DNA from: Psococerastis gibbosa
Lineage: Eukaryota; Arthropoda; Insecta; Psocodea; Psocidae
Direction of reading: 5' to 3'
Length of the DNA: 64,000 nt
Assembly: GCA_963971405.1 (NCBI GenBank)
Contig: OZ020486.1
Span: 6,347,419-6,411,418 of the forward strand
Both the position numbers and the translations under genes were made by a program. The stretch's first letter is position 1; each line of letters begins with the position of its first letter. The notes beneath the pieces were generated by a model. The model was not told where the DNA came from. It was given only the letters and a program-made list of their open reading frames with translations, and made no database searches. Of the stretch, positions 1 to 11,212 are shown in pieces.

Positions 1-362
1 TGCAACAGACACAAGTTCTCATGTCAGCACAGTAGATGTCCGATCCAGCGTGCCCTTCTTGAGATATGGAAGCCGCCAGGGAGGTTTCTTTTCGCTTATT
101 TTCATGATTGGCATTCTCTTACGGCAACAGAAAACATTCCTTTATTGCAAGGAACACTATGGAACTCAGATCTCCGTGGCACAACAAAAATACACGGTAT
201 TCTTGCCCCAACGGGAAACAAAAAATGTTCCTTACTCGTCTAAGGAAAAAAGTTCATTGGAAAAATCTAATAGTATTAGTTGCTTAACAGGTAAGGGAAC
301 AATGCTCTTGGAGTGAACGCGCAAGACTCCATTGCTGTTGACCAAATAAAAAAAATTCCAAG

Positions 363-540
363 GAACCCGTTCTACGGCCTTCGATGGCATAGTGGTAGCT
401 TGTCCGTACGTGTGCGAGTCTCTAAACACCATGCGATCGGGAATCTTTCGTAACTCAACACAGGTATTACCTACAGAGGCGGCCGAAGAGGTTATTTGGA
501 TACATTCATTGAATTGTTTGTGAGCGAATAATCTTTTATA
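363..540 (+). mobile_element. tRNA-derived SINE-2
   Basis: Starts TTCGATGGCATAGTGGTAGC, which resembles an RNA polymerase III A box, and ends in an A-rich tail. Second copy at 48238-48405 and a reversed 3' part at 20700-20800. Confidence 0.65.
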
Positions 541-778
541 TTAAAAAAAAAAGTTATGTTACAAAAGTAAGGTAACACCAGGAATTTTCTGTTACATCAA
601 CAGGATTTTGCCCAAGCGAAAACGAGTTTGCTGAGCGAAGTGTCAGAGTCTATCGATGGAACAGAAAATGTGCCAACAGGAAAAAAAAGTTCCTTTCTAC
701 TCTCAGTAACAGATATTATGTGAACATAGAATATAGAACTTCCTCATTGATAACATGGTCTTACCCTGGTATTTGTTA

Positions 779-1162
779 GGCGCCCATTCCATTGACCGGC
801 TAGGGCTATTTCCAAAAACAGTGACGTGGTAGCAGACATTCTAGACTTAGGTTGCGTTTCCACCGATCTCGCATTGCAGAATGCAAATGACATTGACGGA
901 AATTACAATTTTTCTTTTTATAGAAATCTATTAAAATGTTTGTACTTAACATATCCCATGACGCCATTTTTTAATTTTAGTTTGTTTGTTTGTGATTTTA
1001 CTGTATGATCATTGATCAATTTTAACTATGGCATAGAGGAAAATAAACATTTCCGTCAATTCTGCAATGCGAGGTCGGTGGAAACGCCACCTAAGTCTTG
1101 AATGTCTGCTACCACGTCACCGTTTTTGGAAATAGCCCTAGCCGGTCAATGGAATGGGCACC
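779..1162. mobile_element. Inverted-repeat MITE, copy 1
   Basis: A 384-bp element whose ends (GGCGCCCATTCCATTGACC and its complement) form arms of at least 120 bp that extend almost to the centre. Flanked by TTA on both sides, a plausible 3-bp target duplication. No coding capacity. Further copies are at 15209-15593 and 18901-19295. Confidence 0.85.
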
Positions 1163-1621
1163 TTAACACCACGATAGAACCACATCTCAAAAACTTTGAT
1201 AAGTTTTTAACTAGGCACCACGCCTTCTTCCCCAGAAGAAATAGAAATGGCGTCCCTAATATACAATGCTGGCGTCACCTGTAAAAATTAGTACCCGCAA
1301 GTTTATAGCCTATGTTGACATCCGATTGCATTTTACGCGTGCCTGTATGGAAGGACGTTGGCTATTTAATCATAGTCTTTTTCTACGCCGTTGCATTTGA
1401 CTACGCGCCAAATTTCCCGGCAAGTAATAGGCCATTGTCGTTGGGTTTTTGGCCTTTTCCAACTGGGATTAGCCTAATTGTGTAATAGTTTCAACAATTT
1501 TCATTTAGGCAAAATAATCTTTTTATTCTATTAATCTCAGTTTTTTTTATTGAGGTTAATTTTACTCGTACTACAATAGATATAAATTTTATTATACGTA
1601 CAGGTAGAGGAATATAGTAGA

Positions 1622-1798
1622 CCTGCAGCCAGATCGAGGCGATTATATTACCGGTATTTATTTAATCCCCTGGTAATAAAAATGTAAACAAGATAATTTT
1701 ATAATGGAAAGTGCTCTTCAAAGTTTGTTTGTTTACAGTTATAATCCTAGGGTATTTATTTAACCCCGGTATTATAATCGCCTCGATCAGGCTACTGC
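1622..1798. mobile_element. Small MITE, family 2 (GATCGAGGCGATTATA ends)
   Basis: About 177 bp with inverted ends CCTGCAGCCAGATCGAGGCG and complement. Non-coding. A second copy sits inside the broken LTR at 37938-38122, a third partial copy at 38474-38525, and an internal fragment near 49832-49893. Confidence 0.75.
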
Positions 1799-1974
1799 TA
1801 TAGAGCATTCAAAATGCGTCGCTTCAATGGTAATTTGAAATAAATCTGGCAGTTTTTGAGTTTTAACTTTCCTACAACTTCTATCCGGCAGAGAAAGACA
1901 TGCGAAATACTGTTGGTAGAACAGCTTGTAAAAAATACTCTGTATAGTGCAGAAAAGTACATAATAATGGTTCC

Positions 1975-2330
1975 TTGCCCAGGGTTGAAGTTTGAATCCA
2001 CCAGAACAAAGCCTGTTCAAAATTGAAGCAAACTTGGCAGTGTGCCCAGCGTCGGCAGGGGAACACGGTGGGACATGATAACACGCTGAGACTACCAGTC
2101 AGTCTAAGTGCGCGTTCAGTCCTGGTCACCTCTGAATTAAACGTGTGCCTTTACTATGTTCCTCAAGTGGTTCGGAATTCGCTATAATTCACCCTGTCAG
2201 TCAACTATCCTTCTTTTATGAGGTGAAGGAGTCTGCCCTTAGGGTGCCTCAAGTTAAGAAACAGACCTACTCCCCCGCCGGGCAGACAGGATTGCTTAAA
2301 AGCAGAAATGCAAGAAGCAGGCATTGAAAA
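1975..2330 (-). repeat. Dispersed repeat family R4, copy 1
   Basis: Shares GATTCCGAACCACTTG..., TCACCTC...CAGTCTCAGCGCGTTATCATG, and TTCTCCTGCC blocks with 13885-14160, 16560-16850 and 31980-32165. Non-coding; class not assigned. Confidence 0.7.
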
Positions 2331-2495
2331 AAAAGGATTGAAGTTTGGAAAATCGGGTATTGGAGACTATATCGCTAGGTGAGCTAATTTTTGCAGATTT
2401 CCCAAATGCTTTTCTAACATGATATGAGGCTCTCATATTCATTTTCCAAAGTTTAATAAAGTACAATATTTAAGGGTTAGTTGGACTTAAATTAC

Positions 2496-2678
2496 CTGCT
2501 GAATTAATAGTCATTGGAGACATGGGCCTCATAGTCATCGAACAATTAGGATGGAGCCCATTTTCAGGGGAAGGGGGCGACGTTTCAGGAGTGCTACTCC
2601 CATCATCATCATGCAGGCTAAGACCTGAGAAGGACTGATGGTTCCTGGACGTTTGACTCATTGATCTTGTATTGTACT
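2496..2678 (-). CDS. Internal exon of an unidentified gene
   Basis: Sixty codons between a CAG acceptor and a G|GTAATT donor, phase 1 to 1. Ser/Pro-rich: MSQTSRNHQSFSGLSL, DDDGSSTPETSPPSPENG, MRPMSPMTINSA. Composition suggests a disordered segment of a regulatory protein. I do not recognise the family. No neighbouring exon was found in the window, so the rest of the gene may lie to the left. Confidence 0.4.
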
Positions 2679-2695
2679 CTGAATTATTTGGTAAA

Positions 2696-2776
2696 TCCAA
2701 CCCCCCTGAGGATTCGAACTAATATTCTCCCGATTGAAATGCAAGCTCGCTAACCACTCGACCACGGCCCTCACCG
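2696..2776 (-). mobile_element. tRNA-like sequence
   Basis: Minus strand GGCCGTGGTCGAGTGGTTAG (A box) and AGTTCGAATCCTC (B box) with Leu/Ser-like spacing. No acceptor-stem pairing was found, so this is more likely a SINE head than a tRNA gene. Confidence 0.45.
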
Positions 2777-3404
2777 GAGTATACTAGTTGGAAACTTCTA
2801 CTTAACCCCATTTTTTGCCCTAAGCAATGGCAGGCAATGTTAGTGCAACTAACCCTTTGTTAAATAATATTACACCATGGTCATTAGCCTTTGCCAATAT
2901 GTATTCACAATAAGCAGTAAGATAATAAATATTTTAACTGTACGACAATAGTATTATATTATTGTATTCACCTGCTGGTGGAGACGCGACTGAGTAACTG
3001 AGTCGATGCTGAGTACTGGACGGCGGGACCAGCTACTGGAGTAGGCTACGTACAACAGTAGGCCTACCTGATTAATTCATACCAAGCCTTATTTGTCATT
3101 TACTACCGGTCTGATTGCGACAGAATAATAACAATGACAATTCCTATGGATGAATTTACTACCAGTTTTCGTAGCAACATGATATTCATCTTCAACTAGT
3201 ACCTAGGCCATAAATAATTTAGAAGGCAAATAACGAAGGCAAAATGAACGCAGAACATCTACCAGAGTGGCCAGCTCTGGTAGAAGACGGGGAAGGTCAA
3301 ACAGACGACCTCTGCTGGGGGACAGCAAGAAGATACTGGTCAGCACGTTACCGATTGGCTAACCAGCCAAGGGTGGACGTTGGCTAGTAAGTAAGTAAGT
3401 ACTT

Positions 3405-3765
3405 AAACCTCTTCTTCTTCTTCTTCTTCTTCCGGCTCTACAGCCCTTGGTGGGCTTTGGCCTGCTCGACAACACTCCTCCATTCTTCTCGGTTTTGCAC
3501 AACGCTCCACCATCTGGAGACTCCCAACTCGCGAAGGTCATTCTCTAACTCGTCCTTCCAGCGGTTTCTTGGCCGTCCTGGCAGTCGTCTTCCCGTCATG
3601 CTTGCTTTGTACATTTTTCGTGGCATGCGTTCTTCAGACATCCTTACAACGTGTCCCAGCCACCTTAATCGTTGTGCTTTAATGAACCTTACTATGTCTT
3701 CTCCGTTGAGAGCGGCGTCGATTTCAGCGTTGTTTCTTATACGCCATTCTCCGTACTCGTAAAGG
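3405..3765 (-). mobile_element. RTE-like LINE fragment, 3' end
   Basis: Encodes the C-terminal end of a non-LTR polyprotein on the minus strand: RLRWLGHVVRMSEERMPRKM, RRLPGRPRNRWKDELENDL, EEWRSVVEQAKAHQGL. Followed by a (GAA)n tail. WLGHVxRM and GRPxxRWxD are typical of RTE-clade LINEs. Confidence 0.85.
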
Positions 3766-4818
3766 GGTACTTAAACCCCCCCCCCCCAAATTGATTTAAC
3801 TCAAAATATACAAAAAAATCCCCAAGATTTGATTTTTGTGAACCTAGGCTATAAATGCCAAATGTAATAAAAATTTAGTTTTTGATCAGCTGCTATCTTG
3901 AAACAAAATGGCGTATCACGCTGGTTAACGAACTCGAACAAGACATTGGTATGAATAATTTTTATGAGAAGTGTTTACAGTGTTTCCTAAAATCGATATA
4001 CATACATATACATACAGTATATATACAGTATATGTATATACATATACACACAAATATAGGGCCTATAACATTTTGAACGGAGGGTGGTTTTAGGCTCAGG
4101 GGGCCATGAAATGAAAATTTGTGAAGACATTTTTCCAGAAGTCGAACATTGGTCGCCGTCTCAATAGGTAGATGAATCGCCCTAAAAATCATTTATACTG
4201 TTCGCCCAGAAAAGTTTGCAAATGTCCATGAAAATATCCCTTAATGCTTTACCAAGTCGGGGACAAGCCCCGCCTCTCCATGTAAATTCCCTATGCTGCA
4301 TTTTCAAATCAGATAGAACTACTTTGAATTTGTTTGTATACACAAAACTTACGGGGGTTCCATTCCAAATTCAATGCATTAAGGTCACAAGTGGACATTG
4401 CTTATTTTTTTAGCTAAAATTGTCGATCTGTTGCACTTTTTACGAATTCACGACTCCATTGTCAAAATTAAAATTAAAATTTTCTGAATGTTAGTTAATT
4501 CTCTTCAACTACTGTAGCAACGTTAGTGGAACGCTTTTAGGATCATCATAGAACAAAATCAAAGCAATATTTATTGTTATAAATATTATTAGTGATTCGC
4601 TTCTTGAATTTGAGAAATTTATAAAATTTTCATCTTACCATACTGTGTTATAAAATGGATCAACTTGAAAGTAGACAGTTAATATCGAATTTAAGGGCAT
4701 TCAGACCACAGAAAAGAGTGTTAAGTCTTACCAAAGGAAGCAGGCCTAGTAAGAGGAAGCAACTGAAGCAACATTTCCGCATGAACCGTTTGGTAAGGCA
4801 AGCAAATTCACTAGGAGT

Positions 4819-5205
4819 TGTAGCTAGTCGAAGGACGATGCAATTGAATAGGCAGTGTAGACTTGAATTGGTTTGTATTGCAGTGCTTCGACTCAAGTTA
4901 GAGTAATTTAACACACAGTGGTTACAATATGAGCTGTGAGACGAGAACGATACATGCTTACAATTAATATTGAATTTGATCCAGCCTGCTTCCATATAGA
5001 AAAACCAACTCTGTGTCCACAGCTAAAGGAGCTGATGAGACACAGAGGGTAGATTAAAGATATTATTGAATAAGAGAAATAAATACGTAAAAGGAAGATT
5101 GAGGAATATTGAATTATCTGAATGTGAACAGCGCCATCAAACGGGAAAAAGGTGAAGCTGGAAGCAGACTGGTTATTACACATGTGGGACTAAGTGGTCC
5201 CCACA
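4819..5205 (-). repeat. 3' LTR of copy A
   Basis: 387 bp, nearly identical to the 5' LTR; a visible difference is CATCAAAC here against CATCTAAC. Flanked on the outside by GAGT. Confidence 0.93.
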
Positions 5206-5216
5206 TTACCCCCCTC

Positions 5217-8200
5217 CTAAGACTGGAAGTCGGAGAAATGTCGTGGAACGTGGATGTGACGACCTGAGCGAGTGGTGCGAGTCGGTGGTGTCGGCACGAC
5301 GTCAGTGGCAGGAAGTGGTGAGGAGACCTTCTCCTGAGGTTTATCTTGAGCAGGATGCTGATGCGGGGGGTTGATCGTAGACTGGTGAGACGGTTCGTCT
5401 GTACTGGCATTAATGTAGGCCGGCTTGACCCTGTCCATTGACACAGTAACCGCACGACCGCGGCTTGAAATCGTAACTGTTTTGTCGGTGCGACTTAACA
5501 CAGGGAATGGTCCCGCATAAGGACGTTCGAGGGAAGCACGGACGTGGTCTTGTCTCACGAAAACGTGCGTGGCCTTGGCAAGGTCTTGTGGGATGAATGT
5601 TTGATGAGCCCCGTGTCTCTTGACGCGAGTGGGGCGTAGTGAGTCGAATTTCCTTCGAAGTGAGATGAGAGTGTCCGCCGGACTCTGATTTGAAGGAGGA
5701 GTTGTCAGCATCTGTCCTGGTAGTCTTAATGGTTCACCATAGACCAGATCTGCTGGAGAAGCTTGAAGATCTTTCTTAAGAGTGGCGCGCATGCCCAGTA
5801 AAACTAGCGGAAGGGCTTCCGTCCATTTGTCATTGGCATGACACATAATGGAGGCTTTGAGTGAGCGGTGCATACGCTCTACCATGCCGTTGGATGCAGG
5901 GTGGTAACTGGTAGTCCGTGCATGGTGAAATCCGCATAATCGGGCCAGGTCAGCAAACAAATGGCTCTCAAACTGTCGGCCGCGATCTGTAGTAATTGTC
6001 TCCGGGCACCCAAACCGGCTGATCCAGCAGGAAATGAGGGTTCTGGCGACGTTTTCGGCGGTGATGTTCACCATAGGAACGGCTTCCGGCCATCGCGTGA
6101 AACGGTCAACGAGTGTTAACAAATACGTGTAGCCTTCCGACGGTGGTAATGGGCCTACAATGTCGAGGTGTATGTGCTGAAACCGTCGGTCAGGCTGAGT
6201 AAAGGTTCCAATCGCAGTGAGGGTGTGTCGATGTATCTTGGACAATTGACAGTTGACACACAGACGAGCCCAAGCGCGGCAATCCTTACGGATAGAAGGC
6301 CATATGTAGCGTTGGGCAACCAGGTTAGCAGACGCTGCTATTCCTGGGTGATGTAGGCTGTGTAGGTGCTCGAAAAGTTGTCGACGTAATGGTTTGGGCA
6401 CAAATGGGCGTTGTATGTCTTGACTAGAATCGCACGTAAGGACTGAATCAGAGCCCGGAATGGGAACATCAACGAGGATGAGGGACGTCTTTCTACTGGA
6501 CCGAAGCTCTTTGAGTTCTCTGTCGTCTTTCTGAGCAGAAGAAAGTTGCTCAGGAGATACGGGAGTAGAGATTGCTTCGATTCTTGAGAATGCATCAGCG
6601 GCCATGTTGTCCTGCCCAGCGATGTATTGGATGTCCGTGGTGAATTGAGAGACGAATTCCATTTGCCGCATTTGGCGAGGTGAGCAACTTGTTTTTGGAT
6701 TCTGAAAAGCGTGCGTCAACGGTTTGTGATCGGTATACACGACAAAAGCGCGCGCTTCTAGCAGGTAACGGAAATGACGAATGGCGTCGTGTACCGCAAG
6801 CAATTCGCGATCGTAGGCGGACCATGTTCGTTGGTTTTCTTTAAGTTTCTGCGAGAAGAATGCTAATGGCTGCCAATGATCGTTGATCCGTTGTTGGACT
6901 GTAGCTCCGATACTGGTGTCTGATGCATCTGTGACTAGTGCAATCGGAGCCGTATGATCTGGATGCGCGAGTAGGGTGATGCGTGCCAGACTGTGTTTGC
7001 ATGAGCTGAAAGCTTCGGTAAGCTTTGTTGTCCATGGTATCGTAGCGTTCCCTTTTACCTTGTCTCCAGATAACAACGTGTTGAGTGGTGCTTGTTCGTT
7101 GGCTGCATTTGGTAGGAACCGGCGGTAGTAGTTAATCATGCCAAGGAAACGGCGTAGATCTTTGAATGTCTTTGGAAGAGGGTATTCAGTGAGTGCCTTT
7201 ACCCTGTCTGGTAGGGCTTGTGTGCCTTCTGCTGACACGAGGTAGCCAAGAAAGCTGATTGACCCAACGCCGAGGGTACACTTGCTAGGATTAATGACTA
7301 GGCCATATTCTCGGAATCGTTGGAAGAGTTGACGTAGGTGTGATTCGTGCTCCTGCTTATCACTTGATGCAACCAGTACGTCGTCGATGTATGAATATGC
7401 CCACGGGAGGTCGCGTAGGATGTTATCCATGAAGCGTTGGAAGGTTTGAGCAGCATTGCGAAGACCGAATGTCATGAATGGGAATTCGAAAAGGCCGAAC
7501 GGAGTATTTATTGCTGTCTTTGGAATGTCACCATTGGAAACTGGTATCTGGGTGAATGCTTTGACCAGGTCTATTTTGCTGAATACGGTTTTTCCTCGCA
7601 ATTCTGCACTGAAATCTGTGAGGTGAGGCCCATGGGCTGTCGGACGGACGACATACGCCGGTCTGGATCATGTCGTTGAACTCCTTTTTGGCGATAATAA
7701 ACTTGTCCGGGGCCAACCGGCGTGGGCGAGCGGAGACGGGAGGTCCGTCTGTCGTTCTAATGTAGTGGACCGTGGAGTGTTTGACCTGGTCTGTGGGTTG
7801 TCTCGGCCGCGTGAGGTCGCTAAACTCCTCAATTATTACTTTTAGACTGGCCGGGGTACTGTGCGGTATTGTTAAGGTAGAAACGCTAGGTTGCTTGGAG
7901 GGGCTTTGACACAGGTTCGCCTTGCGATGCGTTGTCCCGTCGATCAGCTTTGAGTTCTGGAGATCCACCAGCAAATTAGAGGCTGCGAGAAAGTCTGCAC
8001 CGATGATGGGTTGCGTGACATCGGCAATGATGAAATTCCAACGGAAACTGCGTCGTAATCCCAGGTCCAGTTGTTGAGCTGTTGTTCCGTACGTATTGAT
8101 GATTGTGCCATTGGCGGCAGTCAGCTCGAGTTGAGTACGACGGAGCGGTAGGTTGAGACGGGCACGTGGAAAAACGCAGATGTCGGACCCTGTGTCAATG

Positions 8201-8379
8201 AGATAACGTATCTTGGTGCAAGGGTCCGTGATAAGAAGGCGATGTGAGGTTTTAAGCAGGTGTGTAGTGGCGCAGGCAGGCCCTGCCTTTACTGGCTGCG
8301 ATCGTCGTTTTTCGGAAATCTGCATGGCTGCTGGCACTTTCTGGCCTTCCTCCCATAGGTTTGGTGGTAAAAACACCAA
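5217..8379 (-). pseudogene. pol: Pol of copy A, frameshifted
   Basis: Two frames, 8379-7528 (protease and the beginning of RT) and 7601-5217 (rest of RT, RNase H, integrase). Against copy B, the stretch equivalent to 27478-27581 is missing and replaced by three bases, near 7622-7626. The net loss of about 101 nt removes the first RT segment and changes frame. Downstream motifs [22 protein letters not shown] are still readable. Confidence 0.88.
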
Positions 8380-9695
8380 GTTGGGTCTTGTTTAGGCGCT
8401 GGTGAACGGAACTGGCGCTGGAACCGTGGCTGTGTGGCACGTTGTCCGTATCTGTCGGCGAACTGTGCCTGTAGAGCCGCGACGTTCTCTGTTAACGTCT
8501 TCAATAGGTCCACAGGGGCCATTGTGCACTCAAGAATCCGGTCACGTGTTGCTGAATTGATGGTGGCCATCTTGTCGGCGAGGTTCGCGACGTCACCTAG
8601 TGACAGGTGATCATGACCGATGATTGCCAATTGTATAGCGTGCGGGAGGCGAGACGTCCAAATGGTGCGTAAAACCGAGTCTGATATGGCTTTCTCTGCG
8701 AGGGCCCGCAGTCTCCGGAGAAAAGAGCTGGGAGTTTTGTCCCCTATGTCTTCCGACATTAGTAGCTGAATGCGACTGCTTGCTGGAAGACTCATTCGTT
8801 GGATTAACTGCGTTTTTAGCTCAGTGTATGGGTTTACTGGTACTGGGGCAGCTAACAAATCTGAGATCTCGCTGAGGGTACTTTGGTCGAGCGCTGAAAG
8901 GACGTGGTAATATTTCGTCGTTTCCATTGTGACCCCAGCAAGTGCGAACTGAGCCTCCGCTTGAGTGAACCACAGTGCCGGTGACAGGTTGGCCGACTGT
9001 GTCCAGAAGGGTGGAAGCTTGACCGAGACTGCCATCGTACTAGCAGGGCCTGTCATCTTGGTTGTAGCCGTGGGTGTCGGTGTTGTGGCTGTAGCAGTTG
9101 TAGCTGTAGCGGTTGTAGCTGTAGCGGTCGTAGCTGTAGCGGTTGTAGCTGTAGCGGTCGTAGCTGTAGCGGTTGTGGCTGTGGTCTGCGGCATCTTGCA
9201 GGTTGTGGCTGTGCTGCTGCGGTGAATGTAGCTGCTCCGGGGTGGTTTCCACCGCCTATGGCCGGATGAGACGTTCTGGAGGCTGGAACTGGAACTGGAA
9301 CGGGCTGGAACTGGCTGGAAGCTGGAACTGGATCTGGCTGGAACTGGAACTGGCTGGAAGCTGGAACTGGCTGGAACTGGAACTGGCTGGAACTGGCTGG
9401 AACTGGAGCTGGCTGGAACAGGAACTGGCTGGAACTGGCTGGAATTGGCTGGAACTGGAACTGGCTGGAACTGGAACTGGCTGGAACTGGAGCTGGCTGG
9501 AACTGGAGCTGGCTGGAACTGGCTGGAACTGGCTGGAATTGGCTGGAATTGGCTGGAACTGGAATTGGCTGGAACTGGAACTGGCTGGAACTGGAGCTGG
9601 AACTGGAGCTGGAACTGGAGCTGGAACTGGAATCTGGAAGGCTGCTTGTTCCGTTGTCGAGGGTCACCAATGTAGCTAGTCGAAGGACGATGCAA
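8289..9695 (-). CDS. gag: Gag of copy A, with expanded repeats
   Basis: A 468-codon frame that opens inside the LTR. The conserved Gag starts at about 9194 (MPQTTATT). Upstream it runs through long Gln/Phe/Pro/Val/Ser repeats (PVPASSSQFQ type), then Thr/Ala repeats, then the capsid-like part ([20 protein letters not shown]). The C-terminus carries a C-x2-H-x9-C-x3-C knuckle ([19 protein letters not shown]) characteristic of the CsRn1 clade. Whether translation really starts in the LTR is unknown. Confidence 0.75.
   Translation of the reverse strand: MHRPSTSYIGDPRQRNKQPSRFQFQLQFQLQFQLQFQPVPVPANSSSSQFQPIPASSSQFQPAPVPASSSSSQFQFQPVPVPANSSQFQPVPVPASSSSSQFQPVPVPASSSFQPVPVPARSSSSFQPVPARSSSSSSLQNVSSGHRRWKPPRSSYIHRSSTATTCKMPQTTATTATATTATATTATATTATATTATATTATATTPTPTATTKMTGPASTMAVSVKLPPFWTQSANLSPALWFTQAEAQFALAGVTMETTKYYHVLSALDQSTLSEISDLLAAPVPVNPYTELKTQLIQRMSLPASSRIQLLMSEDIGDKTPSSFLRRLRALAEKAISDSVLRTIWTSRLPHAIQLAIIGHDHLSLGDVANLADKMATINSATRDRILECTMAPVDLLKTLTENVAALQAQFADRYGQRATQPRFQRQFRSPAPKQDPTWCFYHQTYGRKARKCQQPCRFPKNDDRSQ
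9075..9178. repeat. Thr/Ala-coding short tandem repeat in gag of copy A
   Basis: About 15-18-bp units of GCTGTAGCGGTTGTA type. It encodes TATATT repeats. Copy B has about half as many units (25970-26020). Confidence 0.85.
9275..9645. repeat. Hexamer-based minisatellite in gag of copy A
   Basis: About 370 bp built from CTGGAA/CTGGCT hexamers (complement TTCCAG, GCCAGT). It is translated as Gln-Phe and Pro-Val rich repeats. The corresponding part of copy B has only about 20 bp of this sequence. Confidence 0.9.
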
Positions 9696-10057
9696 TTGAA
9701 TAGGCAGTGTAGACTTGAATTGGTTTGTATTGCAGTGCTTCGACTCAAGTTAGAGTAATTTAACACACAGTGGTTACAATATGAGCTGTGAGACGAGAAC
9801 GATACATGCTTACAATTAATATTGAATTTGATCCAGCCTGCTTCCATATAGAAAAACCAACTCTGTGTCCACAGCTAAAGGAGCTGATGAGACACAGAGG
9901 GTAGATTAAAGATATTATTGAATAAGAGAAATAAATACGTAAAAGGAAGATTGAGGAATATTGAATTATCTGAATGTGAACAGCGCCATCTAACGGGAAA
10001 AAGGTGAAGCTGGAAGCAGACTGGTTATTACACATGTGGGACTAAGTGGTCCCCACA
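9671..10057 (-). repeat. 5' LTR of copy A
   Basis: 387 bp, TG...CA bounded in element orientation. Contains the PBS-proximal end GCTACA. Flanked on the outside by GAGT. Confidence 0.93.
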
Positions 10058-10109
10058 GAGTCATGAATGATGATCTTAAACCTTTGCGAACTATTTAAGG
10101 AAGTTGAAA

Positions 10110-10147
10110 GTTATATTTAAGATATATATTATATATATATATATATA
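10110..10147. repeat. (AT)n microsatellite
   Basis: TA-rich simple repeat within the mariner-like derivative. Confidence 0.85.
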
Positions 10148-11212
10148 CAGAGTCTAGGAGTCCGTCGAGGTATAAAATCAACAAAAATATGAAGGAAAGA
10201 AGACGTCAAAAATACTACAATAATCTCGACGAATGTGATGAAAGTATGATGAGGAACCCCATAATTATGTATATTCATCCTAGGATGATTGCTGACTGTT
10301 AAGCTTGGACACCCTGCGACAAGAAATATTAGAGCTTGATGGTCGTTACCAAATGCCCAAGGAGAGCCTCCGCGTATTTATCACTAGGCGTCTTCATTTC
10401 AGGTAAAATAAAAAACACAACCAGTCGGTTGAGGAGACTATTATAAATACACGCATCAGAAGTGCAGCAGAAACAAAGAAGTCACAATTTAAATGCTGTG
10501 CAGATTTAAGATGTTTGACAAAATACAACGTCTTGGTCGAGTCGCCACGCACGCTTTCTTGGCGTTATAGGTATTTACAAGGAATCCGAAACGCCAGGTC
10601 TGAAGGAAATCGCATTGTATACCTTGAGGAGACCCTTATTGGTGTTATACACAGAAACTCTATTCTGTGGCCTGAACGCTCTTAAGTTAACTTTCTACTT
10701 TCAAGTTGATCCATTTTATAACACAGTATGGTAAGATGAAAATTTTAAACGCATCACTAATAATATTTATAACAATAAATATTGCTTTGATTTTGTTCTA
10801 TGATGATCCTAAAACCGTTCCACTAACGTTGCTACAGTAGTTGAAGACAATTAACTAACATTCAGAAAATTTTAATTTTAATTTTGACATTGGAGTCGTG
10901 AATTCGTAAGAAGTGCAAAGATCGACAATTTTAGCTAAAAAAAATAAGCAATGTCCACTTGTGACCTTAATGCATTAAATTTGGAATGGAACCCCCGTAA
11001 GTTTTGTGTATACAAACACATGCAAAGTAGTTCTATCTGATTTGAAAATGCAGCATAGGGAATTTACATGGAGAGGCGGGGCTTGTCCCCGACTTGGTAA
11101 AGCATTAAGGGATATTTTCATGGACATTTGCAAACTTTTCTGGGCGAACAGTAGTTGGCTTGCGCTATTTACTATAGATAGAACCACTTTCTTTTTTAAA
11201 TAATGCAATGTC

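Larger units (their letters stand above)
4819..10057 (-). mobile_element. CsRn1-like Ty3/gypsy LTR retrotransposon, copy A (defective)
   Basis: Minus-strand element: 5' LTR 9671-10057, 3' LTR 4819-5205, each 387 bp and starting TGTGGGGACC, ending GCTACA. I noticed one LTR difference. Flanked by GAGT (4815-4818 and 10058-10061). PBS TGGTGACCC follows the 5' LTR and fits the 3' end of tRNA-Trp, a CsRn1 trait. Gag is expanded by a tandem repeat. Pol has a deletion of about 101 bp that breaks the frame in the reverse transcriptase. Confidence 0.93.
4198..11151 (+). mobile_element. Mariner-like deletion derivative, copy 1, split by an LTR element
   Basis: Ends CTGTTCGCCCAGAAAAGTTT and complement form arms of about 500 bp. 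A TA dinucleotide flanks both sides (4196-4197 and 11152-11153), as for Tc1/mariner elements. A residual N-terminal ORF begins MDQLESRQLISNL (4655). On the right, a fragment RYLQGIRNARSEGNRIVYLE recalls the first catalytic segment of mariner-like transposases; here the expected Asp of YLDET is Glu. Without the 5.24-kb insertion it would be 1.7 kb. Not autonomous. Confidence 0.8.

Noticed and set aside
8965-9679. Long plus-strand ORFs rich in Val/Ala or Trp/Leu/Gly
   Set aside because: They are antisense readings of the gag tandem repeats of copy A.
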